A DNA stretch of 64,000 nucleotides from Calothrix sp. PCC 7103 (GCF_000331305.1 NZ_KB217478.1:2632151-2696150), one strand, 5' to 3'. Positions 8,075 to 18,076 are shown, counted from the stretch's first letter. A program made the numbers and translations. Notes: a model not told the origin generated them from the letters alone.

Positions 8075-8383
8075 TTTCTCCTTAGATTTTAACGAGTGTT
8101 AATTGTTAGTTTGTTAACTGCAAAATTTGATACACGTCCCAAAACTGTAACCAAATATTTATAAGTCAGGTCTGACAGAAGCTTTGCTTGATATATAGAT
8201 GCTAGATTTGAGGTCAATCAATTGCTTAAATAAAATTTGTTTTTACTTCAATCAGTCATATTAACGAACTATATACATTTATTGGTAACACAACAATATC
8301 ACCTGTCACCTGGTGAGATTTACGCAATATATTTATATGTATTTTCTACTACTTTAACTCGGAACAGTAGAAAAAGCCTCTGT
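8075..8383. other. Spacer upstream of rnj
   Basis: 309 bp, AT-rich, no ORF. It contains CACCTGGTG at 8307-8315, a 9-mer also found in tandem upstream of clpP (12956-12978). The gap is long for an operon, so rnj may have its own promoter here. Confidence 0.5.
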
Positions 8384-9268
8384 TTAGATCAAATCTAGGT
8401 CTTGCAAAACAACCTTTAAGTGTTGGATAACTTCGGGTGAAGCATCTCCAATTGGTAGACGACATGAACCGACTGGATAGCCAGCTAGCCTGAGAGCAGC
8501 TTTTACGGGGATTGGATTGGTTGTAACAAATAATGCCTTAAATAAGGGAAAAAGCTTTAGGTGAATGGAGGTAGCTTGCTGTACTTGCCCCGAATCATAA
8601 GCTTGAATCATTTGTTGCAATTGCTTCCCAACTAAGTGCGAAGCGACGCTGACTACACCTTTAGCCCCAACAGATAATAAGGGTAAGGTTAAAGAGTCAT
8701 CACCAGAGTATATTTGAAATTCAGGTGGTGTCAAACGACGTATTTCGCTGGCTTGGTCTAGATTCCCACTTGCTTCTTTTATACCAATTATATTATTTAC
8801 TTCGGCTAGTCGAGCCACTGTCTCTGGTTGCAGGTTTTGACCCGTGCGACCTGGAACGTTATATAACAACACTGGTAAAGAAGGTTCGGCTTGAGCTATT
8901 GCGCGAAAGTGTTGATATAGTCCTGCTTGCGGCGGTTTATTGTAATAAGGAACTACTTGTAAACAACCGTGTACTCCTATTTTAGCGGCTTTTTGAGTTG
9001 CTGCGATAGCTTCTTCTGTAGAATTTGACCCACAACCTGCCATTACCTTGGCTTTACCGGCCACTGCTTCTAGGACTACGCTGAATAATTTATACTCTTC
9101 ATCCCATGAAAGCGTTGGTGATTCACCTGTTGTACCGCAAACTACGAGCGTATCGCTACCAGTAGAAGCAAGGTGCGCTGCAACTGTGGCCGCCAAATCG
9201 TAATCTAAACTGCCGTCGTCTTTAAACGGCGTAATCATCGCGGTTAATACTCTGCCAAAATCTACCAC
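8384..9268 (-). CDS. dapA: 4-hydroxy-tetrahydrodipicolinate synthase
   Basis: A 294-residue (beta/alpha)8 aldolase that condenses pyruvate with aspartate semialdehyde, the first committed step of lysine and diaminopimelate synthesis, acting directly after the asd product. Visible signatures are [16 protein letters not shown] near residues 43-58, [12 protein letters not shown] (the Tyr of the catalytic triad) and [13 protein letters not shown], which holds the Schiff-base lysine. The start is GTG at 9268 with AGGAG nine bases upstream. Full length and intact. It lies 123 bp downstream of asd on the same strand, so co-transcription is likely. Confidence 0.97.
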   Translation of the reverse strand: MVDFGRVLTAMITPFKDDGSLDYDLAATVAAHLASTGSDTLVVCGTTGESPTLSWDEEYKLFSVVLEAVAGKAKVMAGCGSNSTEEAIAATQKAAKIGVHGCLQVVPYYNKPPQAGLYQHFRAIAQAEPSLPVLLYNVPGRTGQNLQPETVARLAEVNNIIGIKEASGNLDQASEIRRLTPPEFQIYSGDDSLTLPLLSVGAKGVVSVASHLVGKQLQQMIQAYDSGQVQQATSIHLKLFPLFKALFVTTNPIPVKAALRLAGYPVGSCRLPIGDASPEVIQHLKVVLQDLDLI

Positions 9269-9391
9269 CCTTTTTTACTCCTGAAAAATCTGCACGTCAT
9301 TTGTTTTTTATCTCGTCTATATATAAATATTCATAGATATTCGACAAATGACTTGCTTTGCTCCGCAGCGAAAATTTATTAATTCCAAAAT

Positions 9392-10435
9392 TTATGTTAA
9401 TGCTACTGCTAGCTTTGGCTTAACTATATTTTTTTCCACCAGCAACTCGGCAATTTGAACAGCGTTCAATGCTGCACCCTTGCGAATTTGGTCTCCACAC
9501 AACCATAATTCCAATCCACAGTTGTGGGAAATATCTTGGCGGATTCTACCTACTAATACTTCATCACGACCTGTTGCATCTATTGGCATTGGAAAATAAT
9601 TACCTTGCCAGTCGTCCACCAATTTTACACCCGGCGCCGACGATAGAATTTTTCGCGCTTCATCTTTATCAAAAGGTTCATTAAATTCTAAGTTGATAGC
9701 TTCTGAGTGTGCGCGTAGAACAGGAACTCGAATGCAAGTTGCAGAAACTCGAATTTCTTGAGTACCAAAAATCTTCCGAGTTTCGTTAACCATCTTAATT
9801 TCCTCTTCGCAGTACCCCATCTCATTTAAAGGGGTATTGTGAGGAAATAAGTTGAACGCTAATGGATAAGGAAATATTTCTGCGACTGGTTGCTGCCCCG
9901 ATAAAATTGCACTCGCTTGCGTTTGTACCTCTGCCATTGCTTTGGCTCCCGCACCACTAGCAGATTGATACGTCGCTGCAATAATTCTTCTTATTTTTTT
10001 TACCTTATGCAACGGATAAACCGCCACCGCCATTAAAATTGTCGTACAGTTGGGGTTCGCAATAATACCCTTATGTTCAGATAATGCCTCTGGGTTGACT
10101 TCTGGCACTACCAAAGGTACTTCTGGGTTCATCCGAAAAGCACTGGAATTATCAATAACCACCGCACCTGCTTCTACTGCTTTTGGCGCCATTGCCTTAG
10201 ATGTAGAACCGCCTGCACTCGCTAAAACTATATCTATACCATCAAAAGATTTGTCATCAACAGCTTCAACTGCGATACTTTCTCCTTTGAACGATATTTT
10301 TTGCCCTGCACTACGTGCTGAAGCTAACAATTTTAAATCAGCAAGCGGGAAATTACGGTTTTCTAGTAATTCCAACAGTTCCTGACCAACAGCTCCAGTT
10401 GCTCCCAAAATAGCTACACGATAGGGTCTAGACAA
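9392..10435 (-). CDS. asd: Aspartate-semialdehyde dehydrogenase
   Basis: A 347-residue NADP enzyme that reduces aspartyl phosphate to aspartate semialdehyde, shared by the lysine, threonine and methionine pathways. The N-terminal Rossmann motif is VAILGATGAVGQELL, the active-site Cys lies in IANPNCTTILMAVAVYPLH (about residue 130), and the substrate-binding region includes RVPVLRAHSEAINLEF with the catalytic His. The start is TTG at 10435, preceded by a strong AAGGAGG eight bases upstream; no better ATG exists in frame. It is the first gene of asd-dapA-rnj and is divergent from tig across an 842-bp spacer. Confidence 0.97.
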   Translation of the reverse strand: MSRPYRVAILGATGAVGQELLELLENRNFPLADLKLLASARSAGQKISFKGESIAVEAVDDKSFDGIDIVLASAGGSTSKAMAPKAVEAGAVVIDNSSAFRMNPEVPLVVPEVNPEALSEHKGIIANPNCTTILMAVAVYPLHKVKKIRRIIAATYQSASGAGAKAMAEVQTQASAILSGQQPVAEIFPYPLAFNLFPHNTPLNEMGYCEEEIKMVNETRKIFGTQEIRVSATCIRVPVLRAHSEAINLEFNEPFDKDEARKILSSAPGVKLVDDWQGNYFPMPIDATGRDEVLVGRIRQDISHNCGLELWLCGDQIRKGAALNAVQIAELLVEKNIVKPKLAVALT

Positions 10436-11277
10436 ACTGGCTTCCTCCTTTTCAATAGTAATTATGCACGATTTTTAACAATAGTTTAAGATTTAATTCA
10501 TCAATATAACTTATGCCTAATAAAAATAAATAAACTTAACCTGTAAAACCTAATGAAATAAATAATGTCTATTTATATTAATATTTCTTAAATTATCACT
10601 CTCACTTCCTATATACTATCTACTTTTGATACTAAATATACCAGCATTTTTAATAATATTCTGATTTTACAACCAAAGTACACAAAATAATAAACAATTG
10701 ATATGTATCAGTATTTTAAGTATATATTATACAACATATTTATTTTTCTGCGATAAATAAAAAATAATTTTGTTATAATAGCTAGCTGAGTTAGCAATGA
10801 TAACATACGAAAAACGAATTAGAATAATATTTTTGTATTCAAGTATGTTTATTTGTCTAAAATTATTCCTGCTTAGTGGATTAACTTACGGAATAAACAC
10901 TTACTTAACTTGACTTTTAGGCTTAGTTATGTCTAATAGATGTTGTACTAAGATTCAAATGTAATTCAAGTGTATATGGGTCTTCGTTACTGTTATAAGC
11001 GTGGAAATGAGTAAAATGGTACGTTGAAAACCAGAATATCATAATTAAGCGACACCCGGAGCGAGAACGTTCAGCACAGTAGCGCTTAATTATTCACATA
11101 AACTTATTTGTCTAAAAGTGCCAGAAAGCTTGACACTCGCTGTAAACTTAACTTTTGTCGCAGCATATCCATTCACAAGACGTTTGTGTTAAGAGTCATT
11201 AGTTACGCAATCACCTGCGCTCAAGACTATGGATACCGTTCGTTGGATACTAACACTTTTTAGAATCGAGAGAAAGC
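10436..11277. other. Long AT-rich divergent spacer between asd and tig
   Basis: 842 bp without a credible ORF. The left two thirds are extremely AT-rich. An 11-bp perfect inverted repeat lies at 11041-11051/11083-11093 (listed separately). TATAAT-like hexamers occur (for example GTTATAATAG near 10772), but no paired -35 box is convincing. Confidence 0.5.
11041..11093. ncRNA. Candidate hairpin upstream of tig
   Basis: ATAATTAAGCG at 11041-11051 is exactly complementary to CGCTTAATTAT at 11083-11093, enclosing a 31-base GC-richer loop (ACACCCGGAGCGAGAACGTT and on). In an otherwise AT-rich spacer this stands out as a possible structured 5' leader or small RNA. No known RNA family is recognised. 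Confidence 0.3.
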
Positions 11278-12717
11278 ATGAAAGTTACCCAGGAGAAACT
11301 TCCTAAAAGCCAAATTGGACTGTCTATAGAAATCGCACCAGAAACCACTAAGCAGACCTACGAGCAAGTAGTAAATAACCTCTCTCGTACTGTTAACATT
11401 CCTGGGTTTCGTAAAGGCAAAGTACCCCGTTCAATTTTACTACAGCGCTTAGGCACAGCTCGCGTCAAAGCCGCTGCGGTAGAAGAACTTATCCAAGATG
11501 GAATTAAAAAAGCCCTAGACCAAGAAAAAATCCCAGCTATTGGTCAGCCAGAACTACGCTCAACGTTTGATGAATTAATTACCAACTACGAACCAGGAAA
11601 GACTTTAACATTTTCGGCTGCTGTTGACGTTGAACCAGAAATCAAACTTGGCGCCTACACAGGATTAGAAGTCAAAGCTGAAGAAGCAAAATACGATGCG
11701 ACACGTGTCGATACTGTTATAGATGGTGAACGTCAACAAATGGGAACATTAATTCCTATAGAAGGGCGCCCAGCACAAATTGGAGATACAGCAGTTGTAG
11801 ACTTTAAAGGAGTAGTGCCAGCGGAACCGGGTTCGGATGGTGAAGACGAACCAATTCCCGGAGGAGAAGCAGAAGATTTTCAAGTCGAGTTACAAGAAGA
11901 TCGCTTTATACCAGGATTTGTGACTGGCATTGTGGGGATGAACCCAGGTGAGACTAAAGAAATTTCAGCACAGTTCCCAGACCCTTATGCAAATGAAGAA
12001 CTGGCAGGAAAACCTGCTCGCTTTACAGTAACGCTCAAGGAAATTAAAGAAAAAGAACTTCCTGAGTTAAATGATGACTTCGCCAAAGAAATTAGCGATT
12101 TCGAGACGCTGGCTGAACTACGTGCTTCGCTCGAAGAACGGTATCAAAAGGAAGCTAGCGATAAAACAAAATCGAATCAGCACGAAGCGTTACTTAAAGA
12201 ATTAGTCAAGCACGTCGAAATAGACTTGCCTGAAACAATGATTCAGCAAGAAGTTGACGCAATGCTGACGCAAACAGCCATGCGTTTACAGCAACAGGGT
12301 ATGGATGTTCGTAAGCTGTTTACGCCAGAAATCATGCCAAAATTGCGGGAAAACTCTCGTGGTGAAGCATCAGATAGAATTGTGCGTTCTTTGTCACTGC
12401 GTGAAATTGGCAATCGCGAATCGCTTAAAGTCACCGACGAAGAGGTCAACGCGCGTGTCAGCGAATTGATGAAGGAGTATAAAGACCAAGATATAGACGA
12501 GGATAAATTGCGTTCATATATTGAGAACGAAATGCTAACCGAAAAAATTCTTGATTGGTTAGTCGAACACTCCACTGTCGAACTAGTACCCGAAGGGTCG
12601 CTAAAAGCTTCTGAAAAAGAAGCATCAGAAGAAGTTTTAGAATCTTCACAATCTGAAGAATCCTCAGAAACAACTGTTGATGTTATTGATGTTCAGAGCG
12701 AAACCGTAGAAGAGTAA
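11278..12717 (+). CDS. tig: Trigger factor
   Basis: A 479-residue ribosome-associated chaperone with peptidyl-prolyl isomerase activity. The N-terminal ribosome-binding domain contains the docking signature PGFRKGKVPRSIL (residues about 42-54). A central FKBP-type domain (about 160-250: GDTAVVDFKGVV ... FIPGFVTGIVGMNPGETKEI) follows, then a helical substrate-binding C-terminal domain. The last ~40 residues are Ser/Glu-rich and acidic (EASEEVLESSQSEESSE), an extension common in cyanobacteria. GAGAG lies just before the ATG. It heads tig-clpP-clpX, linking folding at the ribosome exit to proteolysis. Confidence 0.97.
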   Translation: MKVTQEKLPKSQIGLSIEIAPETTKQTYEQVVNNLSRTVNIPGFRKGKVPRSILLQRLGTARVKAAAVEELIQDGIKKALDQEKIPAIGQPELRSTFDELITNYEPGKTLTFSAAVDVEPEIKLGAYTGLEVKAEEAKYDATRVDTVIDGERQQMGTLIPIEGRPAQIGDTAVVDFKGVVPAEPGSDGEDEPIPGGEAEDFQVELQEDRFIPGFVTGIVGMNPGETKEISAQFPDPYANEELAGKPARFTVTLKEIKEKELPELNDDFAKEISDFETLAELRASLEERYQKEASDKTKSNQHEALLKELVKHVEIDLPETMIQQEVDAMLTQTAMRLQQQGMDVRKLFTPEIMPKLRENSRGEASDRIVRSLSLREIGNRESLKVTDEEVNARVSELMKEYKDQDIDEDKLRSYIENEMLTEKILDWLVEHSTVELVPEGSLKASEKEASEEVLESSQSEESSETTVDVIDVQSETVEE

Positions 12718-13046
12718 TGAGTGTGGGAGCGTGAGAGTGTGAAATATAAAGTTGATTTTCGCTCCTCTCTTACCTCCCCCCTCCAAGAAGGGCACCTCTA
12801 AAATCCAACCAATTCCCTCTAAACTCGAATAAAATTAGAGAATAGGAAAAATTAGGAACGGATATTACTACTTATAGTGATCAGTGTGTTAAGACGTTAG
12901 AAAATTAGATAAGGCATAATGGTAAACACACACCCTATAAACTAATGAAAGTTTGCACCTGGCGCAAACCACCTGGTGACTAGCTAGCATTTTGGGTTTA
13001 CATTCGTATAACTTATTCTTCCATTGGTTAAAGCCTCTATATCTTT
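12718..13046. promoter_or_regulatory. tig-clpP spacer with tandem CACCTGGYG boxes
   Basis: A 329-bp gap. CACCTGGCG at 12956-12964 and CACCTGGTG at 12970-12978 are repeated in direct orientation 14 bases apart, within GTTTGCACCTGGCGCAAAC, which also forms a small hairpin. The same 9-mer occurs upstream of rnj. A clpP promoter is expected here; the operator role is inferred. Confidence 0.4.
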
Positions 13047-13724
13047 ATGTTTGTATCGCAATCAGGAAACGACCCTATTCATAGTTTGGGTCGATTAAAA
13101 ATAAATTCCTCGCTTGGTAGTCCTAGCAACATCGTCCCGATGGTGGTAGAACAGTCTGGAGTAGGAGAAAGAGCTTTCGATATATACTCACGTTTATTGC
13201 GTGAGCGTATTATATTTTTGGGAACGCCTGTAGATGATACAGTTGCTAACTCTATCATTGCTCAACTACTTTTCCTTGATGCTGAAGATTCAGAAAAAGA
13301 TATTCAGCTTTATATAAATTCTCCGGGTGGTTCGGTGACAGCAGGAATGGCAATTTATGATACAATCCAGCAAATTCGCCCTGATGTTGTTACCATATGT
13401 TTTGGATTAGCCGCGAGTATGGGGGCGTTTTTGTTAGCAGCAGGCGCCGCTGGCAAACGGATGTCTCTACCTGATTCTCGTATAATGATCCACCAACCTT
13501 TAGGTGGGGCACAGGGGCAAGCAGTTGATATTGAAATCCAAGCCAAAGAAATTCTTTATCATAAAGCTAAGTTGAATCAGTTGCTGGCACACCACACTGG
13601 TCAACCGCTCGAAAGAATTGAAGCCGATACGGAACGTGACTTTTTCATGTCGGCTCTTGAGGCACAAAATTATGGGTTGATTGATCAGGTCATCTCAAGG
13701 CAAAATCTTCCTTCCAAGGCGTGA
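13047..13724 (+). CDS. clpP: ATP-dependent Clp protease proteolytic subunit
   Basis: A 225-residue serine protease subunit that forms the degradation chamber used with ClpX. The catalytic triad is complete: Ser124 in GLAASMGAF, His149 in [10 protein letters not shown] and Asp198 in DTERDFFM. The first ~32 residues (to [12 protein letters not shown]) extend beyond the E. coli mature start. A later in-frame ATG at about 13140 would give the short form, but the extension is kept because [14 protein letters not shown] looks conserved in this paralogue. Its position directly before clpX marks it as the clpX-partner paralogue among the several cyanobacterial ClpPs. Confidence 0.95.
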   Translation: MFVSQSGNDPIHSLGRLKINSSLGSPSNIVPMVVEQSGVGERAFDIYSRLLRERIIFLGTPVDDTVANSIIAQLLFLDAEDSEKDIQLYINSPGGSVTAGMAIYDTIQQIRPDVVTICFGLAASMGAFLLAAGAAGKRMSLPDSRIMIHQPLGGAQGQAVDIEIQAKEILYHKAKLNQLLAHHTGQPLERIEADTERDFFMSALEAQNYGLIDQVISRQNLPSKA

Positions 13725-13757
13725 AAAAGTTACTGTTGTCTAAATAATGAGGCTGGT

Positions 13758-15101
13758 ATGTCTAAGTACGACTCCCATTTAAAATGTTCGTTTTGTGGCA
13801 AGTCTCAGGAGCAGGTGCGTAAGCTAATCGCTGGACCGGGAGTCTACATCTGCGATGAGTGCGTAGACTTGTGCAATGAAATACTAGATGAGGAGTTGCT
13901 CGACACAAACGGTGCTGCGGCTTCCCAACCTGCACGTCCAGCAGAACAGCCACAAAAACGTCGCACCCGTTCCAGCAATCTCTCGTTTAATCAAATACCC
14001 AAACCACGAGAGATTAAGAAATATCTTGACGAGCATGTTATCGGTCAAGATGAAGCAAAAAAAGTACTCTCAGTCGCAGTTTACAACCACTATAAGCGTC
14101 TGTCGATTATTCAGGCTAAAGGAGCCGCTAAAGGTTCGACTGATGACGCGGTTGAACTGCAAAAATCTAATATTTTATTGATAGGCCCTACAGGTTGCGG
14201 TAAAACGCTTTTAGCTCAGACGCTTGCGAAAATTCTCGATGTTCCTTTCGCTGTCGCTGATGCCACCACGTTAACCGAAGCAGGTTATGTAGGTGAAGAC
14301 GTAGAAAACATTTTGCTGCGACTTTTGCAGGTAGCAGACCTTGATGTAGAAGAAGCGCAGCGCGGTATTATTTACATTGATGAAATCGATAAAATTGCTC
14401 GTAAGAGTGAAAACCCATCGATTACCCGCGATGTATCTGGTGAGGGTGTACAGCAAGCGTTATTAAAAATGCTTGAAGGTACAGTTGCCAATGTACCTCC
14501 ACAAGGTGGACGTAAACATCCTTATCAAGATTGTATCCAAATCGATACAAGTAATATCTTATTTGTTTGTGGCGGCGCCTTCGTTGGTCTAGAAAAAGTT
14601 GTAGAGCAGAGAATTGGTAAAAAGTCAATAGGCTTTGTTCAACCAGGTGAAGGTCAATCGAAAGACAAGCGTATAGCCGACACACTGCACCATTTGGAAC
14701 CAGATGATTTAGTAAAATTTGGGATGATACCCGAATTTATTGGACGGGTGCCAATGGTAGCAGTAGTAGACCCACTCGACGAAGAAACTTTGATGGCAAT
14801 TTTGACACAGCCAAGAAGCGCATTAGTCAAACAGTATCAGAAATTGCTCAAAATGGACAACGTACAGCTTGAGTTTAAATCTGATGCATTACGAGCCATC
14901 GCACAAGAAGCATATCGCCGCAAAACAGGCGCCCGTGCATTACGCGGTATTGTTGAAGAGTTAATGCTTGATGTCATGTACGAATTACCTTCACGTAAAG
15001 ACGTAGGTCGTTGTACTGTTACAAAGGAAATGGTAGAAAAACGTTCTACCGCCGAACTAATAATACATCCATCTTCACTACCCAAACCAGAATCAGCCTA
15101 A
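13758..15101 (+). CDS. clpX: ATP-dependent Clp protease ATP-binding subunit
   Basis: A 447-residue AAA+ unfoldase that recognises substrates, unfolds them and feeds them to ClpP. The N-terminal zinc-binding domain has Cys10, Cys13, Cys32 and Cys35 (CSFC ... CDEC). Walker A is GPTGCGKT (143-150), Walker B lies in [11 protein letters not shown], the pore signature is in [12 protein letters not shown], and the ClpP-docking IGF loop is seen in [10 protein letters not shown]. The AAA C-terminal domain is complete. It begins 33 bp after clpP, so translation from a shared message is likely. A short variable linker ([18 protein letters not shown]) joins the zinc and AAA domains. Confidence 0.98.
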   Translation: MSKYDSHLKCSFCGKSQEQVRKLIAGPGVYICDECVDLCNEILDEELLDTNGAAASQPARPAEQPQKRRTRSSNLSFNQIPKPREIKKYLDEHVIGQDEAKKVLSVAVYNHYKRLSIIQAKGAAKGSTDDAVELQKSNILLIGPTGCGKTLLAQTLAKILDVPFAVADATTLTEAGYVGEDVENILLRLLQVADLDVEEAQRGIIYIDEIDKIARKSENPSITRDVSGEGVQQALLKMLEGTVANVPPQGGRKHPYQDCIQIDTSNILFVCGGAFVGLEKVVEQRIGKKSIGFVQPGEGQSKDKRIADTLHHLEPDDLVKFGMIPEFIGRVPMVAVVDPLDEETLMAILTQPRSALVKQYQKLLKMDNVQLEFKSDALRAIAQEAYRRKTGARALRGIVEELMLDVMYELPSRKDVGRCTVTKEMVEKRSTAELIIHPSSLPKPESA

Positions 15102-15106
15102 TACAG

Positions 15107-15230
15107 TTAGGAGTTATGAGTTAAGAATAGTTATTAAGTTAGAAATTTGATTTGATGTGAAGAATAATAAATAAAGTATTTATTATCAATTCCTAACTCC
15201 GGACTCTTAACTGCTAACTCTTAACTATCA
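15107..15230. repeat. Heptamer-type inverted repeat after clpX
   Basis: The left arm GTTAGGAGTTATGAGTTAAG (about 15107-15126) and right arm CAATTCCTAACTCC...CTGCTAACTCTTAACT (about 15188-15226) are complementary in style, with an AT-rich middle. Same family as 1207-1301 and 4361-4447. It fills the clpX-hydrolase spacer. Confidence 0.6.
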
Positions 15231-15232
15231 TC

Positions 15233-16123
15233 ATGTCCTACATTAATGTACGTGGCGTTGAACACTACTATGAATGGATAAAACAACCATCAGAGACACA
15301 AAAACCTGTGATGGTGTTTATTCATGGTTGGGCAGGTTCAGCTCGTTATTGGCAAACTACTGCCCAAGCTTTGTCTGTTAATTTTGACTGCTTACTTTAT
15401 GATATGCGTGGGTTTGGACGTTCCAAGGGTAAACCCACCACCATAGAAGCTAGTGAAGCGATTGCTGACTCGCAATCGATACAAGAAGAAGCGAAAGCAA
15501 TTCAAGAATTAAATTATGAGCTTGAAGAATACGCTGAGGATTTTGCAACATTATTAGATAAACTGCAACTCCCAAAAGTTTACATTAACGCTCACTCAAT
15601 GGGCGCCTCAATAGCGACATTATTTCTCAACCGTTACCCGCAACGAGTAGAAAAAGCTATTTTGACATGTAGTGGTGTATTCGAGTACGACGAAAAAGCC
15701 TTTACAGCATTTCATAAATTTGGTGGCTATGTAGTCAAATTTAGACCCAAATGGTTAAGTAAAATACCATTTGTTGACCAAATTTTCATGGCACGCTTTT
15801 TACGTCGTCCAATTCCCGCATCAGAACGTCAAGCGTTTTTAGAAGATTTTTTAGTAGCAGATTATGAAGCAGCACTAGGAACAATATTTACTTCTGTAAG
15901 TAAATATCAAGCCGAAGTAATGCCAGGAGAATTTGAGAAACTAACTGTTTCAACCCTACTTATTTCAGGAGAATATGACCAGATTATACCTGCTGATTTA
16001 GGACGCAAAGCAGCAACATTTTCTAACAAAGTTAAGCTTGTAGTTATGAAAGACACAGCCCACTTTCCAATGTTAGAAGACGCAGAAACTTATTTGAAAG
16101 TAGTGCAAGAATTCTTAAATTAA
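15233..16123 (+). CDS. Alpha/beta-hydrolase fold protein
   Basis: A 296-residue alpha/beta hydrolase. The oxyanion-hole segment is VFIHGWAGSARYW, the nucleophile elbow is NAHSMGASIATL (Ser near residue 123), the acid is probably the Asp in ISGEYDQIIP, and the catalytic His is in KDTAHFPMLED near the C-terminus, so the triad looks complete. No signal peptide, so cytoplasmic. The substrate is not predictable; this family covers esterases, haloperoxidase-like enzymes and lactonases. An insertion around residues 75-105 (EASEAIADSQSIQEEAKAI) forms part of the cap. It is convergent with the PlmA-like regulator gene. Confidence 0.88.
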   Translation: MSYINVRGVEHYYEWIKQPSETQKPVMVFIHGWAGSARYWQTTAQALSVNFDCLLYDMRGFGRSKGKPTTIEASEAIADSQSIQEEAKAIQELNYELEEYAEDFATLLDKLQLPKVYINAHSMGASIATLFLNRYPQRVEKAILTCSGVFEYDEKAFTAFHKFGGYVVKFRPKWLSKIPFVDQIFMARFLRRPIPASERQAFLEDFLVADYEAALGTIFTSVSKYQAEVMPGEFEKLTVSTLLISGEYDQIIPADLGRKAATFSNKVKLVVMKDTAHFPMLEDAETYLKVVQEFLN

Positions 16124-16152
16124 TTCTCTTGTTGGATAGCTAACTGCCTGTC

Positions 16153-17139
16153 CTAACCTAAACCTAGTTCTCGTCGGAGCAAGTTGATAGATTTTTCCCC
16201 TATATAATTATCGCTACGAACAATTTTAGGCGGACGAATAATATCATCTACAACTACTTGTACAGAAGCTTGTACTGCTGTAGAGCTTGCTTCGTCGCTA
16301 CAGAAAATTAAATGCGCGCGCTTGACTATTGCATGTAATTTATATGTATCTTTTGGCTGTGAGGTCATTACCAAAAGTTCATCACCTCGAATACCGTGAA
16401 TAATTACTTCGGTAGCGCGTAAAATTCCCGAACTTACACTCACAATACCAATGCAGCTATCTGTAGGTAAACTTCTAACAATATTAAGTTCCTTAGCATA
16501 GTCATGAATATCAAGTGGAATAACACGTACAGATTTAGGAGCAGCTATAGATTCAACATCGGCAATAAAATAACGACTAGTGACGACTGTCGCACTCGAA
16601 GTTTGTTCAAGTACCGACGCTAATTCTTCGGTCGCTACTAGCTGTACAGGAATCTTTAACGCTTGTTCTAATTCTCCTGCCATCAGTTCACCGGCGCCAA
16701 TATCTTGCCTAGGTACTGCCACTAATACACGGGCACTACAGCGTAACCTCCAATCGATTTCAGCTAAAAATATCTCACGTGCTTGAGAAAGAGTACAACC
16801 TTGGGTAAGTAAATCATCGAGTGCTTGTTGAACAACTTTGTAAGCTTGGGGGTACTGCTCAAGAATTGGAGACCGTAGTCTGCTTCCTCCTTCATGTCCT
16901 TGAGCGCGCACATAAATTCCTGAACCAGCAAGACTTTCAACAAAACCGTCTTCTTCAAGCTGGCGGTATACTTTACTAATAGTATTGCGGTGCAAACCAG
17001 TCTGCATAGCAAGAGCGCGGGTGCTTGGCAACTTGTAACCAGGTGGATACTGTCGAGAGGCAATCGCAAATCGAATTTGATTAAACAGCTGGTTTGACGC
17101 AGGAATATCACTATCGGGTTGAATGCGGAATTGAATCAT
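16153..17139 (-). CDS. plmA: GntR-family transcriptional regulator, PlmA-like
   Basis: A 328-residue regulator with an N-terminal GntR winged helix: QLFNQIRFAIASRQYPPGYK, then LPSTRALAMQTGLHRNTISK and VYRQLEEDGFVES. The ~240-residue C-terminal domain is not a standard FadR, HutC or MocR module and, in length and order, fits PlmA, the GntR-type protein conserved in cyanobacteria, first described in Anabaena sp. PCC 7120 and later linked to PipX/PII signalling. The frame allows ATG at 17145 or 17139; AGGAG lies three bases before the first and nine before the second, so 17139 is preferred. It is divergent from the dienelactone-hydrolase-like gene. The symbol is inferred from architecture. Confidence 0.8.
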   Translation of the reverse strand: MIQFRIQPDSDIPASNQLFNQIRFAIASRQYPPGYKLPSTRALAMQTGLHRNTISKVYRQLEEDGFVESLAGSGIYVRAQGHEGGSRLRSPILEQYPQAYKVVQQALDDLLTQGCTLSQAREIFLAEIDWRLRCSARVLVAVPRQDIGAGELMAGELEQALKIPVQLVATEELASVLEQTSSATVVTSRYFIADVESIAAPKSVRVIPLDIHDYAKELNIVRSLPTDSCIGIVSVSSGILRATEVIIHGIRGDELLVMTSQPKDTYKLHAIVKRAHLIFCSDEASSTAVQASVQVVVDDIIRPPKIVRSDNYIGEKSINLLRRELGLG

Positions 17140-17299
17140 TACCATATGCTCCTGGGACTGGTAGCGCTATGCGACCAGATGCATGTACTACTTGTTAAAT
17201 AATTGATTTATACATTGATTTATACATTAATTGGAGATAACCCCGGATTACTAGCATAAAGATGCATGTAATAAGCACACGCTACTAGTAAAAACTATT
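17140..17299. promoter_or_regulatory. Divergent regulatory spacer with repeated AGATGCATGTA
   Basis: AGATGCATGTA occurs at 17177-17187 and again at 17260-17270 in the same orientation, 83 bp apart; each copy contains the palindrome ATGCAT. TACTAG and CTAGTAA near 17249 and 17284 form an outer inverted pair. Repeats flanking a divergent promoter next to a GntR gene suggest autoregulation (inference). Confidence 0.45.
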
Positions 17300-18076
17300 A
17301 TGACAGAGAGCGCAATCGATACCTTAAGCATTAAAGTTTCGCAAGGCAAACAAATCAATGGTATTACCTCAGACACAGAACTACCAATATCAGCCTACTT
17401 AGCATACCCAAGTAAACCAGGTATTTACCCAGGTATAGTGGTACTACAGGAAATCTTTGGTGTCAACGCGCACATCCGCTCTTGTACAGAAAGAATCGCA
17501 CGCGAAGGTTATATTGCTATTGCACCCGCATTATTTGAACGTCTTGCACCTGGATATGAATCTGGCTACACAAGCGAAGATGTAGAAGTTGGTCGTCATT
17601 ATGCTTGGGGACAGACTTGTTCAAGCGAACTATTGAGTGATATCCAAGCGGCGATAAACTATCTAAAGACTCTACCCAATGTTAAAAAGGAAAGTTTCGG
17701 CTGTATCGGATTTTGCTTTGGTGGACATGTAGCATATTTGGCGGCAACACTACCGGATATTAAAGCTACTGCTTCATTTTACGGTGCAAGAATTGCTACC
17801 ACCACACCCGGTGGGGGTGATACTACTCTCTCACGTACTAGTGAGATAAAAGGTACATTATATGCGTTTTTTGGTAACGAAGATGCGAGTATTCCATCTG
17901 ACCAAGTTGATCTTATAGAGGCTTCGTTAGAAAAATATAGAATACCATCACGTGTCTTTCGCTACGATGGAGCTGACCACGGATTTTTTTGCGACCATCG
18001 CAAAAGCTATAATCCAGTAGCAGCAAACGATGCTTGGGAAAAAGTCAAACAATTGTTTGCACAACAACTTAGTTAA
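17300..18076 (+). CDS. Dienelactone hydrolase family protein
   Basis: A 258-residue alpha/beta hydrolase of the dienelactone hydrolase family. The Cys nucleophile is Cys139 in FGCIGFCFGGHVAYLAA, with Asp195 in FFGNEDASIP and His227 in YDGADHGFF completing the triad, and the family Glu in VLQEIFGVNAHIR near residue 51. The ancestral function is hydrolysis of dienelactone in chlorocatechol breakdown, but cyanobacterial members have no such pathway around them, so the physiological substrate is unknown. No signal peptide. Divergent from the PlmA-like regulator, which may control it. Confidence 0.9.
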   Translation: MTESAIDTLSIKVSQGKQINGITSDTELPISAYLAYPSKPGIYPGIVVLQEIFGVNAHIRSCTERIAREGYIAIAPALFERLAPGYESGYTSEDVEVGRHYAWGQTCSSELLSDIQAAINYLKTLPNVKKESFGCIGFCFGGHVAYLAATLPDIKATASFYGARIATTTPGGGDTTLSRTSEIKGTLYAFFGNEDASIPSDQVDLIEASLEKYRIPSRVFRYDGADHGFFCDHRKSYNPVAANDAWEKVKQLFAQQLS

